DNA from: Lutraria lutraria | Lineage: Eukaryota > Mollusca > Bivalvia > Venerida > Mactridae | Direction of reading: 5' to 3' | Assembly (NCBI GenBank): GCA_964023205.1 | Contig: OZ026850.1 | Location: 8,753,770-8,817,769 of the forward strand | Length of the DNA stretch: 64,000 bases | Shown: in pieces, positions 49,501 through 61,500 of the stretch | How the letters are laid out: each line of letters opens with the position of its first letter | Position numbering within the stretch: position 1 is the stretch's first letter | Position numbers and translations under genes: made by a program | Notes under the pieces: generated by a model | What the model saw: only the letters and a program-made list of their open reading frames with translations | The model's database searches: none | Told to the model about the DNA's origin: nothing

Positions 49501-52500
49501 AGTTTTTGAGCGGAAATGACCCATTATCAAACTTGACCTATATATTATTGAAATAAACATTCTGACAAAGTGTCATGAAGATCCAATCAAAAAAGTGATT
49601 TCTAAAGTGTTCACAAGGTTTTCCCTTATTTGGCCCTGGTGACCTAGTTTTTCACCCAACATGGCCCAATATCGAACTCGTCCGAGATTTTGTCAATATT
49701 AACATTCTGACCAAGTTTTGCTAAAATTGAGCTAAAAATGTGGCCCCTATTGTGTTCACAAGGTGAAGTTTGACAACGCACGACGCCGGACGGAGACTGA
49801 TCCTAAAAGCTCACCCTGTCACTTTGTGACATATGAGCTAATAAGTATACACATAAAGGAAATATAGTTACCTTAGCAATGAAAAATGGCTCAGCCGAAA
49901 AAATGAATAACCATTCATCCATAAAATGAAATAATAATGACTCCAAATCTTCACCTGAAAATTTTAATGAAAATAATATTGATAATTTAAACAGCATTAA
50001 TAAAATGATAGACCTACAAACATATTAACACAATAATTAATACCCAACACAATAATACTGTATACGTTGAAATTTTGGCGGTGGCTTGATGTTCGCTAAT
50101 TTGACAGTTGATAGAGAATACATGGTTGGTGCCGGAGATGGAGAAGGTTTATCCGATGAGTGAAAAAGAGCCAAGATTCGCTTTCGCATCGAACCGGATA
50201 AACCTTCTCCATCTCCGGCACCAACCATGTATTCGATTTATCCTGCTATTCTCAATAAGTTTAGTACAACACTACATTTTTTACTGAAATCCGCCAAATT
50301 ATATATGACGAAACGTACGCTAATGTCTTTTTCTTTGTGACGTCACTTATGATGTCACATGGAACTTTACATCATTTAAAATGGAAACAAGGCATTAAAG
50401 GTTTAATATATAATTTATTTTTACTCAAAATAGCATTAATATAGTTTACATATGACAACAAGTATAAACATCTCTATTTTAGCTTTATCAGAGCGTGTGA
50501 ATCTTAAAATGATGTGTATTCTTACGGTGTTTTTAATCATGTGACGCACTGACAGGAGATAGATAAGTTTATCCAGAAGGGCTATCTCCTGTACCTAATG
50601 AGCTTGAATGATAGCCGGATAAATAGGTTTCAGCAATCAGCCAATTTAAAATCCCGCCAATAATTGACACCACAGATAGAACACTGCCAATGATAGTAAA
50701 ACAAATAACACATCTAAGCTACAAATAATTTGTCAGTGGTTTTAAATATGCAAATAAGTTATACTTTTGTATAATACATAAAATGGCATACGTAATTGTC
50801 AGTATCAACAAGAAAACTGGTAAGTTATATGGACAAACAAGCAAACCAATACTATTTGTTAACAAAAGGTGCTAAACGTCGACTGTATTTTCAATTTCTA
50901 TAACAAAGGGATACTATTAACGATGTAAGTTACAGTAAGAAAAGGGCATTGTACAAGTAGTAGGAAGGTGCGAAAAACTGAAAATGGTTACGAACATGGA
51001 ACATTTATAAAATATTCAGCAAATTAAAGTACAGGGTACATCAGTCTAGTTTTATTGGGTGATGAACAATGCACGGTTTTATTTTGGCGGATTTTTAAGA
51101 AATCGACAATTCCTGACCACCGCCAATATTTAACTTTTCAAAAAACGCCAAATTTTAGCCCCGCCAATTCCATGTAACCCATATATATATAGAAGGGAAA
51201 GAACTTTGACAATTTGAATTTTCCAACGCATGTTATAAACTTCCATGTTATTGCAATGCAGTACAAACTACTTAACTCATATATAGTGCAACATGTGGGC
51301 AACTCAACACGCTAACAGAAAATGTATACTTTTACTACCATTAAAGATATTCTAAACTCGCTATTGAAGATTTTTCACTTGAAAAATGGTCAAATTTTAC
51401 AAAACGACACACTGTCGTAAAATCGCAGCGTGTATACCGGTATACATGTACAGAGTGGAAATGTTAAATTACTTACACAACTTCTTAGAATGGGCCTTAA
51501 TTCATAATAAAACACTATAATATGCTAACTGTCATTTATTTCGCATCTCGGAAAGCTCTTTTAGCGAAGAATTTGCGTATTTGTTTGTTCAATAAGCCGG
51601 CTACTCGAAGTTTACTTCCATGATGGGTCACATGACAATCGCCTAACTGGTGATGAAAGCTTAAATCTGATTGCATGAGCGATACTCTGTGGTATTTGTT
51701 CACAATTTAATTGAACAATGTGCACTCTATCCTTTTCACTACGCTATCGGGAACCATACCTAAACAAGAGGGCCAAGATGGCCCTATATCGCTCACATGA
51801 CAATCACTGTTCACTCATTAAAACATTGTTTTGAACCGGTGACCTAGTTTTTGACCCCAGATGACCCAAGTTAGAACTTGTCCTACATATAAATAAGACA
51901 AACATTCTGACAAAATTTGGTGAAGATCCAATCAAAACCATGAAAACTACAGCATAGACAAGGTTTTCCTAAGATTTGACCTCGTGACCTAGTTTTTGAC
52001 CCCAAACGACCTATGTTCGAATTTGTCTTACATATCATTAAGACAAACATTCTGACTAGGTTTGGTGAAGATACGATCAAAATTTGACATCTACAGTGTT
52101 AATAAGGTTTTCCTAAGATTTGACCTGGTGACCTGGTTTTTGACCCTAGGTGACCTATATTTGAACTTGTCCTTAATATCATTAAGACAAACGATTTGAC
52201 AAAGTTTGGTGAAGATCCAATAATAACTGTGAAATCTACAGTGTTAACATGGTTTTTCATAAGATTTGACCTAGCGACCTAGTTTTTGACCCAAGATGAC
52301 CCATGTTCGAACTCGTCCAAGATATTATGAAGACAAACATTCTGACAATGTTTCATGATCATCCAATCAAAACAGTGACTTCTAGAGTGTTCACAAGGTT
52401 TTCCAGCAATTTGCCCTAGTGACCTAGTTTTTCACCGGAAATGACCCATTATCAAACTTGACCTACATATTATTAAAATAAACATTTCATGAAGATCCAG

Positions 52501-55500
52501 TCAAAACAGTGATTTCTAAAGTTTTCACAAGGTTTTCCCTTATTTGGCCCTGGTGACCTAGTTTTTTACCCAAAATGGCCCAATATCGAACTCGTCCGAG
52601 ATTTTGTTGATATTAACATTCTGACCAAGTTTTGCTAAAATTGAGCTAAAAATGTGGCCCCTAGTGTGGTCACAACATAAAATTTGACGACGCACGACGC
52701 ACACCGCACGACGCCGGACGGAGAGTGATCCTAATAGCTCACTTTGTCACTTTGTGACATGTGAGCTAAAAATACCACACAGTATCGCTAATCCTACCAG
52801 AATTAAGCTTTCATCACGCGATAGGCGATTGTCACGTGACCTTTCAAGGAAGCAAAAAAATGAACAAAAATGTAAATTCTTCATTAAAAGTGCATCCCGA
52901 GATGTGAAATCATTAGCAGTTAGTAAATTATACAATATATGATATAAATATACTGTTTGGTTATGAATTATGACTCATTCCATGAAGTAATTTATTAGTT
53001 TCGCTATAGATTTGCTGCGATTTTACGACAGTGTGTCGTTTTGTAAAATTTGACCATTTTTCGAGTGAAAAATCTTCAATAGCGAGTTTAAAATATCTTT
53101 AAAGGTAGTAAAAGTATACATTTTCTGTTAGCGTGTTGAGTTGTCCACACGTTGCGCTATATATGAGTTAAATAGTTTGTACTGCATTGCAATAACATGG
53201 AAGTTTATAACACGCGTTGGAAAATTCGAATTATCGAAGTTCTTTCCCTTCGATATATATATGGGTTACATGGGAATTTTTTTTTTTTTCGTGACAAACC
53301 CCTTTGAGTAATAATAGGAAATATGTAAAATGTACACCATGATGTATAAGATGAAAATACATGTTTGTTGAATGTATAAAATATGCATTGATTGTTTAAA
53401 TAAAGTTCTTTATCAATAAACGTTTTGAACTGTGCAATATCATGTCCAAAAATCATGTTACTGACATACGTAGGGTAAAATGTAATAGTGACACAACATG
53501 AAAGTTACTTATGTCCTAGTCATATACGTCTAATGCTGATAGAAAATGAGCCCTCCACTGGATTACTCAGATTGTGTTTTTGTGTGACATTTTTTCTGTT
53601 TATTGATAGCAGTAAGTGAATCATAGATCTATTTGCATAGTATCTGCTTTTTAGTTCTCATCTAGTAACTAAATTCTCACAATAAATCAACTCATGACTC
53701 ATTTTTCAAGTCACGAGTGCACATTGTCCAATTTTAACGAGCTGTGAAAAACAAAGTACTCAATTAAGATTTGTTCTTTCATTGTCCAGTTAAAATGATG
53801 TGTATAGAAAAGACAGCGGACATGTAGAAAAACAAGAGGGCCAAGATGAACAATCACTGTTCACTCATTAAAACATTGTTTTGAACCGTTGACCTAGTTT
53901 TTGACCCCAGATAACCTATGTTATAGCCTGTCCTACATATAAATAAGACAAACATTCTGACAAAGTTTGGTGAAGACCCAATCAAAACCATGACAACTAC
54001 AGCACAGACAAGGTTTTCCTAAGATTTGACCTTGTGACCTAGTTTTTGACGCCAGATGACCCATGTTCGAATTTGTCTTACATATCATTAAGACAAACAT
54101 TCTGACAAGGTTTGGTGAAGATACAATCAAAATTTGACATCTACAGTGTTAATAAGATTTTCCTAAGATTTGACCTCGTGACCTTGTTTTTGACCCTAGA
54201 TGACCCATATTTGAACTTGTCATTAATATCTTTAAGATGAACAATCTCACAAGGTTTGGCCAAGATCTAATATAAAACCATGACATTTAGAGCTTTTACA
54301 AGGTTTTCACCTAAGATTTGACCTGGTGACCTAGTTTTTGACCCCGACTGACCCATGTTCAACATTAACCCACATATCATAGAGGCAAACATCCCAACTA
54401 GGTTTTGGTGGAGATCCAATCAAAACTGTGACATAAACAGTGTTAACAAAGTTTTCCTAAGATTTGACCTGGTGACCTAGTTATTGACCCAAGATGACCC
54501 ACATTTGTACTTGACCATTATATCATTATCAGCTGGTTGTTGCTGATAAAAGTTAGTTCTGATACCATAACTAAATTGGTTCATTTTATTTCATCTTGTC
54601 AGAGACGTATTATACATATCTGGTCTTGTTGACCATTTTAGTTATGGAATTGTCCTCTTTCAAAGTCAACAGGTAGTCTGAAACATCGGCAAAATATTTG
54701 ATACCTTTACAACAATTTGACAAAGTTTGGTGAAAATCCAATTATAACTGTGAAATCTACAGTGTTAACATGATTTTTCATAAGATTTGACCTAGCTTCC
54801 TAGTTTTTAACCCCAGATAACCCATGTTCGAACTTGTCCAAGATATTATAAAGGCAAACATTCTGACTAGGTTTCATGATGATCCAATAAAAACAGTGAC
54901 TTTTAGAGTGTTCACAAGGTTTTCCAGCAAATTGCCCTAGTGACCTAGTTTTTGTCCCGTTATCTAACTTGACCTACATATCATTGAAATAAACATTCAG
55001 TTTCTGACAAAGTTTCATGAAGATCCAATCAAAACAGTGATTTCTAAAATGTTCAAAAGGTTTTCCCTTTTTTGGCCCTGGTGACCTAGTTTTGGACCCC
55101 AAATGGCCCAGTAGTGAACTTGTCCAAGATTTTGTCAATATTAACATTCTGACCCATTTTTGCGAAAATTGAGCTAAAAATGTGGCCCCTAGTGTGTACA
55201 CAAGGTAAAGTTTGACAACGCATGCACACTGCACGACGCTGGACGAAGACTGATCACAAAAGCTCATCCTGTCACTTTGTGATATGTGAGCTAAAAATAA
55301 GTTAAGGGACCATAACATATATGTGCGCGAGATATCAAGATTATGATGCTCGTAATAAACATGGAAATTTATATACAAGAAGGAACAAAAAGTGCCGGGA
55401 CTTCAAGATCTCCTTGAGATAAGACTAGTGCTTGTGATATTGATGCTTGTAATAACCATCTCAAATTAAATTTCACTCACATGTTGAGTATTCAAAATTT

Positions 55501-58500
55501 AAAAACAGCTTTTGTGGACACAGACAGTTAATGACCAAGTGAAGAGAAAACTTTTGTATCAGACTTTCAGTTGTTTTATTTTAGTGTATGAAAGCTCTGT
55601 TTTAGAACAATCAATATACAGGAATCATCCATACGAAGGCCATAGAAACAAACTTAAAAATCATGAAAGAACAAGATGTGTTTTAAAAACACAATACCCC
55701 ATTCAGGTGACCTCTGACCTGAAAATGCACAGGTCCCATAGAAGATGTCATGAGGAACCAACATAATTATGAAGTTTAATGACTGCATGTGGAAGTGTTT
55801 TGATCTTTATAGGCAAGGTTAAAGTTTGGTAAAAACAAACAGACCAACAGACGGGCTGGAAACAATATGCCTCTGATCTATTGATAAGGGGGCATAAAAA
55901 CATACCTTCAGCCTCAACTTCCTGTTCTTCCAACATTTCTACTGTAGAGAAATCCGTTGTCATATAATTAAACATAGCAACAACTACCTGTGGAAAAAAT
56001 CAATGTTTGCAATTAACAACTGGAGGCATAAAACAAGAAAAAATGTTGCATTCAGAGTGTTCATAAAGTTTGCTAAGATTTCAAAATATGTAGTGATGCT
56101 GAATTATAATATTATATGTAGTAATGTTGACTTATAATATGAGAAATCAAATTTAGCAAAAGATGACAAATGTAATAGCTTCTCTCATAGTGTGAAATGT
56201 TTTATACGTTGGAGTAATGAGGTAGATTTAACTGTTCAACCAACACAAAAAAGCAGGTTGTGATATATGTAACATAATCTTAATGAATACTCACTTGTTC
56301 AAAAGCTTCTTTGAGACTGTCTCCCCCTTCATCATGCTGTTAAGGTCCATATATTAAATCAACATCTCAACATGTAAAAACATGATTATCAATCTAGTTA
56401 TGAAGATTCAGAGCCATTAATACAAGCCTTCATTAAATGTGTCTGCCACAAAATCCTTCATTAAAACAGAGGTATGCTTAGATAGATAAATATAGTGGTT
56501 CATAATATTAGGTAACCACATCAGTATGTACCATATGTATCACCAGCAACACTAAATCTATGTAAATCAATGCTGTTAAACACCAATCTCATTTTATTGA
56601 CTTAAATAGTTGTTATTTCATAATTAGTATAATATGTAAGTAGAATTCATTAAAAGTATTCACTTGAATAACAAACAATAAGGATACATGAATGCAACCT
56701 GAAAGTACAGACAAGTGAGAAGTAAAATAATGTAGTCACATCATTAGGCTGATAAAGGACTTTCAAGCAGGAAAGAAAACATCAGTCTGTTGTATACAGC
56801 ACTCCTGTTGAAAAGTGCTTGACTTTGTAAACCAGTTAAAATATTTCATACACTAGACTGTCAAACAATTATAAAGGAGATGTTGATAATAAACTTAAGT
56901 CAGAGAAACATAAGTCAGAGAAACATAAGTCAGAGAAACATAAGTCAGAGAAACATAAGTCAGAGAAACATAAGTCAGAGAAACATAAGTCAGAGAAACT
57001 TAAGTCAGAGAAACATAAGTCAGAGAAACATAAGTCAGAGAAACATAAGTCAGAGAAACATAAGTCAGACATAAATGAGGTCTGAAGTTCCTGTAGACTG
57101 TATGGACCTTGCAGATGATATCACCTCTGAGGACCCTGTCCAGTTCTCATTTACAAGTACATTTTGTATTTATAACAACATAGTCATTTAATCAACTACA
57201 GAAATAACCTCTTACAGAGTGACCCAGACAATATCAATCACACACATATATGTGTAGTATACAACTTCCCATTTGTGTCTGTAGTCCATCTACAGCACAG
57301 ATTTTAACAGCTCCTTACTGATTAAAATTGCACATGCATTTTATTTTCTATGTTTCAATATTTGTAAGAGATGTAAGAAAGTCTTGAGTAAACGTCTGGA
57401 ACACTGCTTGTAAAAACAAGATTACAAACATCTAGAACACTGCTTGTAAAAACAAGATTACAAACATCTAGAACACTGCTTGTAAAAACAAGATTACAAA
57501 CATCTAGAACACTGCTTGTAAAAACAAGATTACAAACATCTAGAACACTGCTTGTAAAAACAAGATTACATTGCATTAAACACTTACTGTACATCAGCTG
57601 TATGATCCAGGTCTGAAATCAGACAAAAATAGCATACCATTAACACATTCAGTACTTTTCAAATATGATAAAAAAAGCATCAAAACAATTTCCAGTATCC
57701 AATATTTAAACGAGGTAACACTATAATCACTTAATTCTAGTATCTGACATCTAGAAGCAATAACAAAACCATCAATGAAGGGAAAAATTCTGTTTAGCAA
57801 AATTCGCTGAAACAGTAAAGTATGCAGTATTGTAGGTAAGCCAACAAATAACGATTTTAGTAACAGGTTGTGAAAGTGATTTATATCTTTTTGGCCATCT
57901 CCCACTCAAGGCTCATCCAAATTTGTTAATTTGGTAAAGCTATACCGTTTCAATAATGCAAGCATCAGGAGGCTGGACCTAAACATTTTTAATAAACATT
58001 AACAAATACCGGTATGTCATTAATGCTAATACATTATGTCTTTAATGTAACAAAAACAGGTTAAAATAAAAAAAAATTGTTTCTGATTATCCATTTCTAA
58101 ACTTATTTTTTCCCATGACCCTAAATTAAGTTTTTATAAGACCCAGTGTTCAATCTAGAGTTCGCCATTGACCACTTAAAAAACCAAATGGCGCATTTTC
58201 AAAAGTCCATCAGGCCTGACGGGCGCAATCTAATACCTTTACACGTAATTCATCTTTTGCTTACTTTGATTTGAGGCTGGATTAATAAATGCAGTCAAAG
58301 CAGTACCCGCTAATGGATGAAAATAGATAAACCAGTCGGTTGCTAATAGCAGTCTATTTTTGGGAGCGCATCTTTTCAATACCTGGCTAACTAGCCATAC
58401 TTGCAGTGTCAGGCCTCTAAATTATTTTTATCTATAGATTTTCATAATATATATTGTTTCTTTTATTTCCCTAACCCTAACCCAGTGTTAGTAAAAATCT

Positions 58501-61500
58501 CATGCTGTCAAAGTACATCTAAGATAACCAATGTGTACTGTGATAATTAGTGGTTTGATACCTCAGGTATTGCTGGAGCACATATTGAAAAGAGTGTGGG
58601 AGATTTTTAGTATCAGACTCCAAAATGTTGAAGTGCATAACAACTGATTTTTTCTTGTCTTTGGGGACGAAAATATCAAAATGTTCTGACGATTAATGTC
58701 AAAATGATGGGGCTAAGTCTTGTCCATCAACTCAGATGACTGCCGCCACCGACAAAATGGTTAAAGATGTCGAAAAACATGATTTTAAATGACTCGTCAT
58801 TGTCAGACAGCCTCAGTCATGAAGTGTTCTTTATGCATTTCCACTAGTAAAAACCCCTTTTGTCTCTGGTTGTTCAAATTTTCGCACATCAACGCTTTTT
58901 AGCAGTCGCGAACCCATGTTTGTATGCAAGTCCTTGCTATGTATATGTTATTGTTTGTTTTCACTGGTTTAACAAACTTAACCGCTCAAGCTCGGTACAT
59001 GCCGAGTGAGCGTTTAAGTTGGTAAACCAGCGATAACAAACATTAATATATTTAATGTTCGGATTTATGTTTTGTGTCCCGCCTACAATCATCGCAAATA
59101 ATAGGAATGTAGCCAATCAAATTTTGCAGTATGATTTTTTATGCAAATCAGATTTATTCCATTTAGTTAAAAAGGCATGCCCTGGAACTGCTGTGTCTTA
59201 GTTTTCATACACCAAGAATGCGTTTTTACTTTTAAAACCAATTATTACAGAAAAATCAAAGAAGAATATGCGTTCAAAAATAACTCTATAACGCGCGCAT
59301 CCGTATTTGTATGTCGGTTTAAATAAAATGCTGCAAGCCTTTTATTGACGACAACAATATTTCCGATTCGTCTGAGATTTTAACTAAGCGTGCGCGCAGC
59401 CTTTCAAGCAGGAAACATTGATATTTACCTCTAATTGATCGATAGACAAGCTTTATGTAGCAAATATGAACATAACATGAGCACTACTTACAATTTCACT
59501 GTTTGTTGACATTTTTCCGCAATGTTTTAGGTTTTGACAGATTCCGCAGGGTCAAGTTGTAAAAATGACGAATGCTTTCTGAGGTTGAAATCGGCAGGTT
59601 TGGTAAATATTGAAATGTGTTTTGTGAGTAAACTAGCGGGATATTTCGTAAATATTTTACAGGGCTTTCATTAATTGATTTAGGCATTGAAATGATACCA
59701 ATTTGATTGCTGTTCGAGACACTTCAGTTCCAGGGCATGCCCCTTTAAATTAAAAGATAGGTATGATGCAATCGTTGTTCTTGCAAACTTGCTAATAAGT
59801 GCAAACATAATCAGTCTTAGCAAAGTCATGGCAGCTAGACGACGGACTGAAAAATGATTTGTGAGAACCTGTGTGCTGTAGAAGAACAGTGCCTTACATT
59901 TGTTTTTTCTAGATGAATTATACTTATCAAGTTATGAGTATTTGTTTAAGTGTAAAAGTAGGCAGTTGCTTATAGAGTATGGGAGTCTTGTACTGGTTCT
60001 TCCTAGCAGCATGGTTAAGTGAACTGTCCGCCTCATGTGACTGACTGTTGAAAAGGGGCATAAAATTTGATATAAACAAAAAACAATAACAGGTAAAAAA
60101 TAAATCAGAACACGTCTTTTTACACTTTCTGTATGTCACAAGTACAAGAAGACTAAATATGAAAACGTTGACCACACCTCTAATCTGCGCACATCAAGGT
60201 TTGATATAGATCTATGGAATAAGATCCGATCGCGCGATTGTTTAACCATTTATTCAATAAACCATATGGTTAAATAAATTTAACCAGTAGATTAATTTGA
60301 AAATATTGAGATGCCATTGGTCAAAATATATATCCGAACATTAAGGCGCAATTAATTATTTAATATACTTAATACAATTATATGCTGGTTTCTCGTTCTA
60401 TCGGGGTACTTAACGTTCGTAATAAAATCTAAATAAATTAAAGCAACTAACATCGATCTTTTACTGGATCGAGGCTTTAAAATTCCTCTCTGTTTATTAA
60501 AACGAACTCAAAATACATGATGAAATAGTTTATATTTACAAAATCCCGCCGATAAGCGGCCATGTTGAAATTGACATGTTAAGAGTTGTTTCCCCTTCTA
60601 TCGGTGTAAATTTAAAATGTGCCAACTATGGAACACCGGATACATAATGATTTGATTATTATTGAAAACGTTTAACATAGGAATAGTAAACAATTTAGAC
60701 AAGTTTCAACAGTAAATTCAATACAGCAAGTTGGCTGGACTCTTTGGAACGTTGAAATAAGATAAATTTCTATATTTCACGTACTGAAACAGGAATCTAA
60801 CCCCTAGTAAAATCTTTACAAAAGTACAAGATCATACTCAAAAACTGCATTAAGAGCAGTAATAATAGGTTATAGGTGTGTATATGAATCATATATAAGT
60901 GATATACACACATTTAGAATGTTCAAAATCTACAGGTGTCCGCTTGTGTATCATTAAAATCCGTTCATTGTTTTTACTGCAAATTATGACCTTAATGGCT
61001 TGCCATATTTTCAGTTCCTAGAAGTGTTACTAAATTTAGAAATTGTTATACTGTCTGTTTGGTGATGTTACAATATATGTCAGACAAACTTTTTCAGTAG
61101 CGATTTCAAAACTTAAACATTCGTTTACAGAAAATATAGAGCATTTATAAACATAGGGATAGGCATCATTCGAAGAAAATCGTTTTTCACGTGATTTTGT
61201 GTAAAATCGTAAGAAAATCACCAGTAATTCAGACATTTTTAGAAAAAAAGTTTGTTACGGACGAGTGATATCTGTGTTATTGAAGCGGGAACGTAAACAA
61301 ACCATAGACGGCGCAATGTTGAAACCCCGCGAGAAAAACTGTTTACACCGATAAAATGGAAGCCCCGATAGAATGAGAAACCACTATACATTAGTCCAAC
61401 TAATTAGACTGCTTTGTGACGGCGAGACATTTTTCGACTTGGCTCCGTCCCGCACAGGCTGAGAGGATGGCCCTTCCGAATTCGTTCACGAAAATCGGCC

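Larger units (their letters stand above)
46805..49871 (-). other. Archease intron 6
   Basis: Contains family B copy 2 (46989-48124) and family A copy 3 (48814-49842). The segment 48130-48810 is AT-rich with nothing recognised. Confidence 0.85.
49955..55905 (-). other. Archease intron 5
   Basis: The largest intron, 5.95 kb. It holds a perfect 40-bp inverted repeat, a 260-bp inverted repeat pair enclosing family A copy 4, a dispersed repeat copy, family A copy 5 with a nested insertion, and a repeat end next to exon 5. A CRE-like TGACGTCA occurs near 50340. The short unassigned parts are AT-rich. Confidence 0.85.
56699..57587 (-). other. Archease intron 2
   Basis: 889 bp, with a 15-bp tandem repeat next to the microexon side and a 36-bp tandem repeat next to exon 2. 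Confidence 0.85.

Noticed and set aside
59491..59511. Possible first exon MSTNSEI followed by GTAAGTAG on the minus strand
   Set aside because: Its end phase does not fit archease exon 2, and it lies within a MITE-like inverted repeat. Exon 1 at 61622-61808 fits both phase and the conserved KYEY residues.
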